The notes under the pieces were generated by a model. The model was not told the origin of the DNA. It did not search any database and saw nothing but the letters and a program-made list of their open reading frames with translations. Below, one piece after another: positions 42,565 through 50,178 of a stretch of 53,736 nt of DNA; position 1 is the first letter of the stretch; each line of letters opens with the position of its first letter. The DNA lies in contig CAMOIC010000007.1 of assembly GCA_946615965.1 (NCBI GenBank), positions 1 through 53,736 of the forward strand. Direction: 5' to 3'. The DNA is from UBA3700 sp002372775 (GTDB lineage: Bacteria > Bacillota > Clostridia > Christensenellales > UBA3700). The position numbers were made by a program, and so were the translations under genes.

Positions 42565-44364
42565 ATGGAAGAAGTGTTAAGTTCATTAGGACAAGTAATT
42601 TCGTCGTTAGACGGTGTATGGATTTTACTAGGTATTACTTTAGTATTCTTCATGCAAGCAGGTTTTGCTATGGTTGAAACAGGATTTACAAGAGCTAAGA
42701 ACGCAGGAAATATCATTATGAAAAACTTAATGGATTTCTGTTTAGGTGCTATCGTGTTCTGGCTAGTTGGATACTCAATTATGACATCAAGCATTGTTAA
42801 CCCATTTACTATGAAGGTTGCAGCAGTTGTGTCATTCGCAAATCCTACATACGCAGTTGGTGATTCTGTAGATATGTTACATTTCATGTTCTTCATGGTA
42901 TTCTGTGCAACAGCAGCTACAATCGTTTCTGGTGCTATGGCAGAAAGAACAAGATTTATATCATATTGTGTATATAGTTTATTAATCAGTGCATTTATCT
43001 TCCCAGTTGCCGCTCACTGGATTTGGAACGGGGGCTTTTTAGCTCAATGGGGATTCCATGATTTCGCTGGTTCAACAGCTGTTCATATGGTTGGTGGTAT
43101 CTGTGCTGTTATCGGTGCCATTATGGTTGGACCAAGAATTGGTAAATATAAGAAATTAGAAAACGGTGGTTTAGAATCTAAGGCTATTCCAGGTCACTCA
43201 TTAACATTAGGTGCTCTTGGTGTATTCATCCTATTCTATGGATGGTATGGATTCAACGGTGCTTCTGAATATGCTATCTATGGCACAGAAACATTAGCTA
43301 ACGTGTCTTCAGTATTTGTTACAACAACAGTTGCTGCAGCTACAGCTACTACAGCCGTAATGATCATCACATGGATTAGATATAAAAAGCCAGATGTTTC
43401 AATGACTCTAAACGGTACACTTGCAGGTCTTGTTGCTATCACAGCAGGTTGCGATACAGTATCAGTATTCGGTTCATTTGCTATCGGTTTAATCTCAGCA
43501 TTCGTTGTAGTATTCGGTATCGAATTCCTAGATCACAAGTTACATATCGATGACCCAGTAGGTGCTGTTGGTGTTCACTGTATGTGCGGTATCGTAGGTA
43601 CAATTTTAACAGGTGTATTCGGTTATAACGGTATTTATGGTGCAATTACAGGCATGGTATCAGCAGGAGAAGGATTCAAATACTTCGGTATCCAAATCGC
43701 TGGTGTTGCAATTACAGCAATCTTTACAGCAATCTGCATTACAATTATCTTCTATTGCTTAAAGCGTACACTTGGTCTTCGTGTATCTAAGGAAGAAGAA
43801 ATCCTTGGTCTAGATGTTACAGAACATGGCCTTGTAAGTTCTTATGCAGACTTCATGCCAATCGTTACTGGTGAAACTCTAACAGGTGCTAGCACAACAA
43901 AAGCAGAAGTATTCAGTGTAGAAAAAGGATTAACAGAAGAAGAAGCGGTTCCAGTCGTTAAGAAATCTAAGGTTATCTCAAAGAATGGTCCAAAGATGAG
44001 CAAGGTAGATATCTTAGCTAACCCATCAAAGTTCGAAGCATTAAAAGCTGCTATGGACAAGCTTGGTATCACAGGTATGACAGTAACAAACGTTACAGGT
44101 TGTGGTGTACAACATGGTAACCCAGCTGGATACTACAGAGGTGTTAAGGTAGACAGTGCTTTACTTCCAAAAATCAAGATGGAAATCGTAGTTACTAAAG
44201 TACCAGTAGAGGATGTAATAAAGTCAGCAAGAGAAGCTTTATATACAGGTAACTATGGCGATGGTAAGATCTTCGTATACGATGTAGAAAGTGTTTATAA
44301 GATTAGAACTGGTGAAGTTGACTATGATGCTTTACAAGATAAGCTAATCGAACAAGCAGAATAA
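42565..44364 (+). CDS. amt: Ammonium transporter fused to a C-terminal PII (GlnK) domain
   Basis: A 599-aa membrane protein. Residues 1-410 form the 11-helix Amt channel; GAMAERTRF and the two pore His segments AHWIWNGG/VHMVGG and GVHCMCG are visible. A linker follows, and from about residue 470 there is a PII domain with GCGVQHGN, the T-loop RGVKVDSALLPKIK, GDGKIFVYDVE and IRTGE. The position of the uridylylated T-loop Tyr is Val, so control should be by ATP/ADP/2-oxoglutarate binding only. The tethered PII should plug its own channel when nitrogen is plentiful. Confidence 0.93.
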   Translation: MEEVLSSLGQVISSLDGVWILLGITLVFFMQAGFAMVETGFTRAKNAGNIIMKNLMDFCLGAIVFWLVGYSIMTSSIVNPFTMKVAAVVSFANPTYAVGDSVDMLHFMFFMVFCATAATIVSGAMAERTRFISYCVYSLLISAFIFPVAAHWIWNGGFLAQWGFHDFAGSTAVHMVGGICAVIGAIMVGPRIGKYKKLENGGLESKAIPGHSLTLGALGVFILFYGWYGFNGASEYAIYGTETLANVSSVFVTTTVAAATATTAVMIITWIRYKKPDVSMTLNGTLAGLVAITAGCDTVSVFGSFAIGLISAFVVVFGIEFLDHKLHIDDPVGAVGVHCMCGIVGTILTGVFGYNGIYGAITGMVSAGEGFKYFGIQIAGVAITAIFTAICITIIFYCLKRTLGLRVSKEEEILGLDVTEHGLVSSYADFMPIVTGETLTGASTTKAEVFSVEKGLTEEEAVPVVKKSKVISKNGPKMSKVDILANPSKFEALKAAMDKLGITGMTVTNVTGCGVQHGNPAGYYRGVKVDSALLPKIKMEIVVTKVPVEDVIKSAREALYTGNYGDGKIFVYDVESVYKIRTGEVDYDALQDKLIEQAE

Positions 44365-44405
44365 AAATTATAGAGAGAATAATAGGTTAAAAAGGAGAGA
44401 GATTT

Positions 44406-45986
44406 ATGTGTTCAATTATGGGTATTGAGGGATATGACATCCCACTAGAGCAATTTAAAATGGGTTTTGATAAGACAATATCAAGAGGCCCAGATATGTC
44501 AAAAATTATAGATACAGGTGATGGCTATCTTGGATTCCATAGACTAGCCATCATGGGATTGCATGAAGAAGGAATGCAACCTATGAGCCTTCATAATAGA
44601 TTAGTTGTTTGCAATGGTGAAATTTATGGATTTAGAACTATTAAGGAAGAGCTATCTAAAGAGTATAAATTCATAAGTGAATCCGATTGCGAAATCCTTC
44701 TACCACTATATGAAAAGTATGGTGTTGAAATGTTTAAAAAACTAGATGCAGAATATGCACTAGTTATATATGACGGGGAAACTAAAGAGTATATTGCAGC
44801 TAGAGATCCTATCGGAATTAGACCTTTATTTTACGGTTATACAGAATCTGGGAAAATAGCATTTGCTTCAGAAGCAAAGAACCTTATGGGACTTGTTAAA
44901 GAAGTATTCCCATTCCCTCCAGGCTATTATTATAGAAAGGGTAAATTTGTATGTTATAGAGACATAACAGAAGTAAAAGAAGTCGTTTATGATGATATAG
45001 AAACAGTTTGTAAAAACATTAGAGAAAAATTAGTTAAAGGTGTGGAAAAGAGATTGGATGCTGATGCTCCACTTGGATTCTTACTATCCGGCGGTTTAGA
45101 TAGTTCTCTAGTATGTGCAATATCAAGCAAGATTTTAAATAAGAAAATTAAGACATTTGCTATTGGTATGAGCGAAGACGCAATCGATCTTAAATATGCA
45201 AAGCAAGTGGCAGACTTTATTGGTTCAGAACACCATGAAGTAATCATTACAAAAGAAGACGTATTATCTTCACTAGAAGAAGTAATTAAGATTTTAGGTA
45301 CATTCGATATTACAACTATTCGTGCAAGTATGGGTATGTATCTTCTATGTAAAGCTATTCATGAAACAACAGATATTAGAGTTCTATTAACTGGTGAAAT
45401 CTCAGATGAATTATTTGGATATAAATATACTGACTTTGCACCAAATGCTAAAGAATTCCAAGAAGAATCAGTAAAGAGAATTAGAGAATTATATATGTAC
45501 GATGTATTACGTGCAGATAGATGTATAAGTGTAAACTCACTAGAGGCAAGAGTTCCATTTGGTGATTTAGATTTCGTATCTTACGTAATGAGCATCGATC
45601 CTGAAAAGAAAATGAACAAATACAACATGGGTAAATATTTATTACGTCATGCATTTGAGGGATTAAATTGTTTACCTGAAAGTATCTTGTTTAGAGATAA
45701 AGCAGCTTTTTCGGATGCTGTTGGACACTCACTTGTAAACTACTTGAAAGCTTATGCTGAAGAGTATTATACAGACGAAGAATATAATGAAAAAATACAA
45801 AAGTACTCTCATGCTAGACCATTCACAAAAGAGTCTCTATTGTATAGAGAAATCTTTGAGAAATACTACGCTGGCCAAGGCCAAATGATCGTAGATTTCT
45901 GGATGCCTAACAAGTCTTGGGAAGGATGTAATGTTAACGACCCTTCTGCAAGAGTACTATCTAACTATGGCAATAGTGGAAAATAA
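44406..45986 (+). CDS. asnB: Asparagine synthase, glutamine-hydrolysing
   Basis: Converts aspartate, glutamine and ATP to asparagine. The 526-aa protein has the class II amidotransferase nucleophile Cys2 (MCSIMGIEG), HRLAIMG and VVCNGEIYG, then the synthetase domain with the PP-loop LSGGLDSSLV and LLTGEISDELFGY. AGGAGAG lies 9 nt before ATG. It follows amt by 41 nt with no promoter or terminator seen, so glnN-amt-asnB are probably transcribed together. Confidence 0.93.
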   Translation: MCSIMGIEGYDIPLEQFKMGFDKTISRGPDMSKIIDTGDGYLGFHRLAIMGLHEEGMQPMSLHNRLVVCNGEIYGFRTIKEELSKEYKFISESDCEILLPLYEKYGVEMFKKLDAEYALVIYDGETKEYIAARDPIGIRPLFYGYTESGKIAFASEAKNLMGLVKEVFPFPPGYYYRKGKFVCYRDITEVKEVVYDDIETVCKNIREKLVKGVEKRLDADAPLGFLLSGGLDSSLVCAISSKILNKKIKTFAIGMSEDAIDLKYAKQVADFIGSEHHEVIITKEDVLSSLEEVIKILGTFDITTIRASMGMYLLCKAIHETTDIRVLLTGEISDELFGYKYTDFAPNAKEFQEESVKRIRELYMYDVLRADRCISVNSLEARVPFGDLDFVSYVMSIDPEKKMNKYNMGKYLLRHAFEGLNCLPESILFRDKAAFSDAVGHSLVNYLKAYAEEYYTDEEYNEKIQKYSHARPFTKESLLYREIFEKYYAGQGQMIVDFWMPNKSWEGCNVNDPSARVLSNYGNSGK

Positions 45987-46015
45987 TTGATTTACTACTA
46001 TTATTCTCTTCTTTT

Positions 46016-46054
46016 TTGGCACCATGCTCTCTCCTATGAATGGTGCCAATTTTT
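46016..46054 (+). terminator. Terminator after asnB
   Basis: TTGGCACCAT and ATGGTGCCAA form a perfect 10-bp stem around a 14-nt loop, followed by TTTTT. Confidence 0.88.
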
Positions 46055-46072
46055 ATGCAAATTATGTCAATT

Positions 46073-46101
46073 TTGATATTTTGTGTTAATTATTGTATAA
46101 T
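46073..46101 (+). promoter_or_regulatory. Promoter of the lipoprotein gene
   Basis: TTGATA (46073-46078), a 17-bp spacer and TATAAT (46096-46101), 16 bp before the start codon. Confidence 0.68.
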
Positions 46102-46117
46102 TAATGCGGGTTGAGTT

Positions 46118-47059
46118 ATGGGAAATAGGGCTAAATTTCTTTTCACATTAGTATCAGTTATAGTTCTATTTAGCGTATGCATGTTTGCATGCGATAATTG
46201 TGATGACAAAAAAAGTGCCGAGCAATACGACACTGATAAGTTTGTTAATTGTACAGAATCCGAACAAGCCTTCGTAGATTATATTAAGAAAATAGACGAG
46301 TTAGAAAAATTATCAGAAAGTTATAAAAAAGACAATAAAGCTCAACTTCGTGTTGCCAATTACATAAGATCAGTTAGATATGATGATGGTAACTGGAATA
46401 TTGCAGCAGGTGCGGTAGATACAGAATTTGCATCTTATGTTAAGAACACTAAACCAGAACTTGAAGTTTTAAGAACTACAGAAGAAATTACAATTAATGA
46501 TAATGTCAAAATTGACCTTATTCATTTATGGGTAGCTATTGCTTGTATGCTATATACAAATAATGATATGGCTTATGCTACGCTAACTGGATGGGGTGGT
46601 GATACATGTCAGTTTGCTGCAGCGTATAAGGCATCTACAGCAGAAACAGATGAGGAGATTGCTCCAATAATTGAATCATATTTTGGATGGGCAGATTTCT
46701 ATGCAGATGTTGATGCTGTTAATATCTATGCTCACTACAAGACTGTATCTAATCATAGGATTACAAGTGCAATGGTAAGATACTATTTAATGGTGTTTGA
46801 CCATGGTGAAGAAAACAGCAATGCAATGAAGACAAGAAAGATTTTATATCTATCTAATGCTTTTGGCCTTATCCAAAGCGAAAATGAGCCTATTAGTGCT
46901 GAGAGAAAAGCTCAATTGATTGAATTTATGTATCAAAGCATTAAGCAAAATGGATTCTTAATTATTTGGGGATATGGCAACGGCTTAAGTGTTATGGATG
47001 ATGTTGAATTCATTAAATACGGAATTGAGCACGCTGTTCTAGATAGAATCTTGCTCTAA
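46118..47059 (+). CDS. Predicted lipoprotein of unknown function
   Basis: A 313-aa protein. An N-terminal signal, RAKF plus a hydrophobic run of about 17 residues, ends in VCMFAC, so Cys25 is a likely lipidation site. A CDNCDD segment and a helical, Glu/Lys-rich linker follow. The core is an alpha-rich domain with LWVAIACMLY and GWGGDTCQFAAAY; I do not recognise it. GGGTTGAG is the ribosome binding site. It has its own promoter and terminator between asnB and the GS-like gene, so a nitrogen role is only a guess from location. Confidence 0.7.
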   Translation: MGNRAKFLFTLVSVIVLFSVCMFACDNCDDKKSAEQYDTDKFVNCTESEQAFVDYIKKIDELEKLSESYKKDNKAQLRVANYIRSVRYDDGNWNIAAGAVDTEFASYVKNTKPELEVLRTTEEITINDNVKIDLIHLWVAIACMLYTNNDMAYATLTGWGGDTCQFAAAYKASTAETDEEIAPIIESYFGWADFYADVDAVNIYAHYKTVSNHRITSAMVRYYLMVFDHGEENSNAMKTRKILYLSNAFGLIQSENEPISAERKAQLIEFMYQSIKQNGFLIIWGYGNGLSVMDDVEFIKYGIEHAVLDRILL

Positions 47060-47087
47060 AAAATAAATCAACATTCGATAAAAATCT

Positions 47088-47128
47088 ATGAAAGATTTAG
47101 AGTTATTCTAATTCTTTCATTTTTTTTA
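47088..47128 (+). terminator. Terminator after the lipoprotein gene
   Basis: ATGAAAGATTTAG and CTAATTCTTTCAT form a 13-position stem with one mismatch around a 7-nt loop, followed by eight Ts. Confidence 0.85.
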
Positions 47129-47133
47129 CATAT

Positions 47134-47163
47134 ATAATCATTGCGCGTATGTGCGCGTACGTT
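47134..47163 (+). promoter_or_regulatory. Promoter of the GS-like/ANTAR pair with GCGCGTA repeats
   Basis: A weak -35 (TTGCGC, near 47141) lies 18 bp from TATAAT near 47165. The spacer is oddly GC-rich for this genome and contains GCGCGTA twice, three bases apart (GCGCGTATGTGCGCGTA), which can also fold on itself. It may be a regulator site. Confidence 0.4.
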
Positions 47164-47204
47164 TTATAATTTATATAATAATATTTATTTTCAAGAGGTG
47201 TGAA

Positions 47205-48485
47205 ATGAATCGTACAGAACAAGACGTTTTAGATTTTATTCAAGAAAACGACGTTAAATTCGTTAAGCTTGCTTTTTGTGACGCTCTGGGCAACTTAAAG
47301 AATGTTTCAATTTTTGCTGATCAATTAGAAAGTATCTTTGAAAAAGGTATGCCAATTGAAGAAGAAGCATTTGATGGTATTGCAAGTTATGAAAGAGGAG
47401 ATATTAGATTATATCCAGATCCATCAACTTTGCATGTTCTACCATGGAGACCACAACATGGCTCTGTTGTTAGAATGTATTGCCATTTAATGCATGCTGA
47501 TGGCACTATCGCAGAATGCGATGGAAGAGTTCTTTTAAAGAATGCTCAAGATAGATTATCTAAATTAGGTTATTCTTGCATAATCGGTTCAGATTGCGAT
47601 TTCTATTTGTTTGAACAAGATGAAAAAGGAAAGCCAACTAATATTCCATTTGATAACGCAGGTTATCTAGATGCTGCACCTTTAGATAAAGGTGAGAATA
47701 TTAGAAGAGAGATTTGTTTCAATCTTGAAAGTTTTGGTATCAAGCCAAGTTCTTCACACCATGAAAAAGGTCCTGGCCAAAACGAAATTAAATTCAACTA
47801 TAACGATGCATTACTTGCAGCTGATGATTTAATTACATTTAAATCAACAGTTAAATCTATTGCTGCTATTAATGGTTTATACGCTTCATTCTTACCAAAG
47901 CCTTTAGATAATGAAGAAGGTAGCGCTCTAAGAGTTAACGTTCAATTAAAGAAGAACGGAGAAAAGTTAGATGTTAATTCTAAAGAAGTTAAGAGTTTCC
48001 TTGCAGGTATTCTAAATAGAATTGCAGAAATCACCTTATTCTTAAATCCAACTCCAAACTCATATGATAGATTTAACTACGCTACAGCACCTAAGTATAT
48101 TGGATGGGCTACATCTAAGTTCCACCAAGTAATTAAGGTTAGTGCTCATAAGGCAACAATTAATTCTGCAGACCCTGCATGTAATCCATATGTTGCTTAT
48201 GCATTGCTTCTATTTGCTGGTGCTGAAGGTCTTGAAAAGAATATGCAATTAACAGACCCTGTACCTGAAATTATTACAACAGCAAACGAAATGAATTATA
48301 AGGCTTTACCTCTAGATTTAGGCGAAGCTATTAAACTTGCGAAGAATAGTGAATTTGTTAAGATGTACATTCCATCAAAGCATTTAACTCAATATATTGA
48401 ATATAAGGAAAATGAACTTGAAGACTATGGAATGGCAACAAGCAAAGAAAAATTCTTAAATGATAAATATTTCGGAAGAATCTAA
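47205..48485 (+). CDS. Glutamine synthetase-like protein, probably catalytically inactive
   Basis: A 426-aa protein with the GSI fold of clostridial GlnA. The frame (DVKFVKLAFCDALGNLKNV, SHHEKGPGQNEI, NPTPNSYDRF, SADPACNPY) is clear, but active-site residues are changed against Bacillus GlnA (approximate numbering): D50 to Glu52, S53 to Ala55, E132/E134 to Asp130/Asp132, H245 to Arg243, E304 to Thr294, R316 to Phe306, R321 to Lys311, E333 to Thr318 and R335 to Asn320. Only E187 and E194 of the metal site remain. It likely binds ligand without catalysis. AGAGGTG lies about 5 nt before ATG 47205. It is coupled to the ANTAR gene. Confidence 0.85.
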   Translation: MNRTEQDVLDFIQENDVKFVKLAFCDALGNLKNVSIFADQLESIFEKGMPIEEEAFDGIASYERGDIRLYPDPSTLHVLPWRPQHGSVVRMYCHLMHADGTIAECDGRVLLKNAQDRLSKLGYSCIIGSDCDFYLFEQDEKGKPTNIPFDNAGYLDAAPLDKGENIRREICFNLESFGIKPSSSHHEKGPGQNEIKFNYNDALLAADDLITFKSTVKSIAAINGLYASFLPKPLDNEEGSALRVNVQLKKNGEKLDVNSKEVKSFLAGILNRIAEITLFLNPTPNSYDRFNYATAPKYIGWATSKFHQVIKVSAHKATINSADPACNPYVAYALLLFAGAEGLEKNMQLTDPVPEIITTANEMNYKALPLDLGEAIKLAKNSEFVKMYIPSKHLTQYIEYKENELEDYGMATSKEKFLNDKYFGRI

Positions 48486-48495
48486 TAATAAATAA

Positions 48496-49059
48496 ATGTC
48501 AGAAATTCTATTTGTTTCATCTACAGATATGCCACAAGAGCTTGCTCAAATGTTTAAAAGAGCAGGCTATGGTACTATTGACTGCGCTAAATCGGGCAAT
48601 GAAGCACGTAGAAGATATGCTGCAAGAAATTATTCAGTAATTATTGTTAATACTCCACTTGTTGATGAGCTTGGAGATAGAGTAGCACTTGATTGCTTTA
48701 ATTCAACATCAGCTAACGCTATTGTTATAGCAAAAAGTGAAATAGCTTCTTCTTTAGAAGAAAGACTTGAATACAATGGTGTTGTTGTATTTGCAAAGCC
48801 AGTATCAGCAAGAGCTATGTATAAGGTAGTTTCTTTATTTAGAGCCCAAGAAAAGAGAATGGCAATTTTATTGGATCAAAACCAAAAATTAAAAGATAAA
48901 GTTGAAGAAATAAAAGTAGTGAGTAGAGCAAAAATGCTTCTTATGGAAAAACTGAAAATGACTGAAGATGATGCTCATAGACACTTAGACAAGACAGCGA
49001 AAGATCAAAGAATTACTAAAAAAGAAGTGGCTGAAAATATTATAAACATGTATGTTTAA
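48496..49059 (+). CDS. ANTAR-domain RNA-binding antiterminator with pseudo-receiver domain
   Basis: A 187-aa protein. Residues 1-115 have a receiver-like fold (EILFVSSTD, VIIVNTPL, VVFAKPVSA), but the phosphoacceptor position is Asn52 rather than Asp, so it should not be phosphorylated. A coiled coil (about 115-140) leads into an ANTAR domain with AKMLLMEKLKMTEDDAHRHL and KEVAENIINMY, which binds paired hexaloop RNA hairpins to prevent termination. No strong Shine-Dalgarno is seen and the gap to the GS-like gene is 10 nt, so translation is probably coupled. Its likely targets are the gltB, glnN and amt leaders here. Confidence 0.88.
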   Translation: MSEILFVSSTDMPQELAQMFKRAGYGTIDCAKSGNEARRRYAARNYSVIIVNTPLVDELGDRVALDCFNSTSANAIVIAKSEIASSLEERLEYNGVVVFAKPVSARAMYKVVSLFRAQEKRMAILLDQNQKLKDKVEEIKVVSRAKMLLMEKLKMTEDDAHRHLDKTAKDQRITKKEVAENIINMYV

Positions 49060-49062
49060 ACT

Positions 49063-49086
49063 AAAGGCAGAGCAATCTGCCTTTTT
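49063..49086 (+). terminator. Terminator after the ANTAR gene
   Basis: AAAGGCAGA, loop GCAA, TCTGCCTTT, then T-rich sequence. Confidence 0.85.
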
Positions 49087-49101
49087 ATATTTTGCCTTAT
49101 A

Positions 49102-49130
49102 TTTACACTAATATATTTACGTGTTATACT
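49102..49130 (+). promoter_or_regulatory. ispE promoter giving a leaderless transcript
   Basis: TTTACA (49102-49107), a 17-bp spacer and TATACT (49125-49130). The ispE ATG is only 7 bases beyond the -10, where transcription itself should begin, and no Shine-Dalgarno precedes it. Confidence 0.65.
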
Positions 49131-49136
49131 CAAAAT

Positions 49137-49946
49137 ATGGAACAAATTACGATAAGGGTTTTTGCAAAAATCAATTTAAAACTAGATATTACTGGGACAT
49201 TCGATGATGGCTATCATGCATTAAATATGGATATGGCATCCATTGATGTTTTTGATGTAATCAAAGCTTATAAAGCTTTAAAGAGTGAAGTTTATATGGA
49301 TGGCGTTTTGCAAGATGAAAAAAATACAGCAACAAAAGCTGTTGAACTTTTAGAACTTGCTTATGGATATCCAATTAAAATCGAGATTGAAAAACATATT
49401 CCAATGAAGGCTGGTGTTGGTGGTTCATCTGCTGATGCTGCTGGCGTTTTCTATTGCTACAGTAAATTATATGGCGTAGATACATCACATATGACAAAGC
49501 TTGCACTTAGTGTTGGAAGCGATGTTGTATATATGATGAAAGGTGGCCCCGCAACTGTTAAAGGAAGAGGAGAGATAGTTCATCCTTCTGAATTCATTCC
49601 ACTAACAATGGTTATTGCTCAAAAGTCTTATGGCGGTGAAACAGGTCAAGTTTATAAGAAGTTTGATGAAGTTGGACGTGTTGTTAATGACGTGATAGAT
49701 TTAGGTAATGGAAAAGAATGCTTTAATGTTCTAGAAAAGCCGGCTGAGAGTATATGCGAAGATATTTTATATACTAAAAATGAGCTTGCTAAATATACAG
49801 ATAAAGTGTTTATGACAGGCTCAGGTAGTGCAGTAATAGGAATCTTTAATAGCGAGGATGAAGCAAAGGCTTGTGTAGATAAACTTGATGGATATATCTT
49901 TAAAAAGGTAATAAAAACTCTTCCATATGGTATTAAAGAGATATAA
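49137..49946 (+). CDS. ispE: 4-diphosphocytidyl-2-C-methyl-D-erythritol kinase
   Basis: GHMP kinase of the MEP isoprenoid pathway; phosphorylates CDP-methylerythritol. The 269-aa protein begins with the family sequence VFAKINLKLDITG and has the ATP loop PMKAGVGGSSADAAG near residue 87 and the C-terminal MTGSGSAVIGIF. Longer in-frame starts exist upstream but would lie before the promoter -10, so the ATG at 49137 is chosen. The mRNA is probably leaderless. Confidence 0.88.
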   Translation: MEQITIRVFAKINLKLDITGTFDDGYHALNMDMASIDVFDVIKAYKALKSEVYMDGVLQDEKNTATKAVELLELAYGYPIKIEIEKHIPMKAGVGGSSADAAGVFYCYSKLYGVDTSHMTKLALSVGSDVVYMMKGGPATVKGRGEIVHPSEFIPLTMVIAQKSYGGETGQVYKKFDEVGRVVNDVIDLGNGKECFNVLEKPAESICEDILYTKNELAKYTDKVFMTGSGSAVIGIFNSEDEAKACVDKLDGYIFKKVIKTLPYGIKEI

Positions 49947-49974
49947 AAATCTTTATATATACGCGCTAAAATAA

Positions 49975-50003
49975 TTGAAGAATATATAATTAAGTGTTAG
50001 AAT
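49975..50003 (+). promoter_or_regulatory. Promoter of the prs transcript
   Basis: TTGAAG (49975-49980), a 17-bp spacer and TAGAAT (49998-50003). Confidence 0.5.
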
Positions 50004-50037
50004 ATAACCAAGTAGATAATTTATCGAGAGGATTTCA

Positions 50038-50178
50038 ATGGATTTACCCGCGACAATTATAATAGAAACCATTCAAGATAGGGAGAATGTTCACCTCTCT
50101 AATTATTCTTTTAATTTCAAAAAAAATAAAAATTTATATATAAATAATATTGGAGGATACAATGAAACCATACTATGA
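50038..50178 (+). CDS. Possible 46-aa upstream ORF overlapping the prs start
   Basis: ATG at 50038 has GAGAGGA at a good distance. The ORF reads MDLPATIIIETIQDRE and continues, Asn/Lys-rich, to TGA at 50176-50178, 17 bases inside prs in another frame. It could couple or tune translation of PRPP synthetase. The peptide matches nothing I know, so chance is possible. A weak hairpin, TAGGGAG with CTCTCTA, lies inside it. Confidence 0.35.
   Translation: MDLPATIIIETIQDRENVHLSNYSFNFKKNKNLYINNIGGYNETIL

Noticed and set aside
47151..47204. Hydrophobic N-terminal extension of the GS-like protein (a membrane segment)
   Set aside because: It overlaps the probable promoter, and AGAGGTG points to the ATG at 47205.
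49092..49136. Longer ispE start 45 bases upstream
   Set aside because: Those codons would lie before or across the promoter -10 and match nothing in the family; the conserved sequence starts at 49137.
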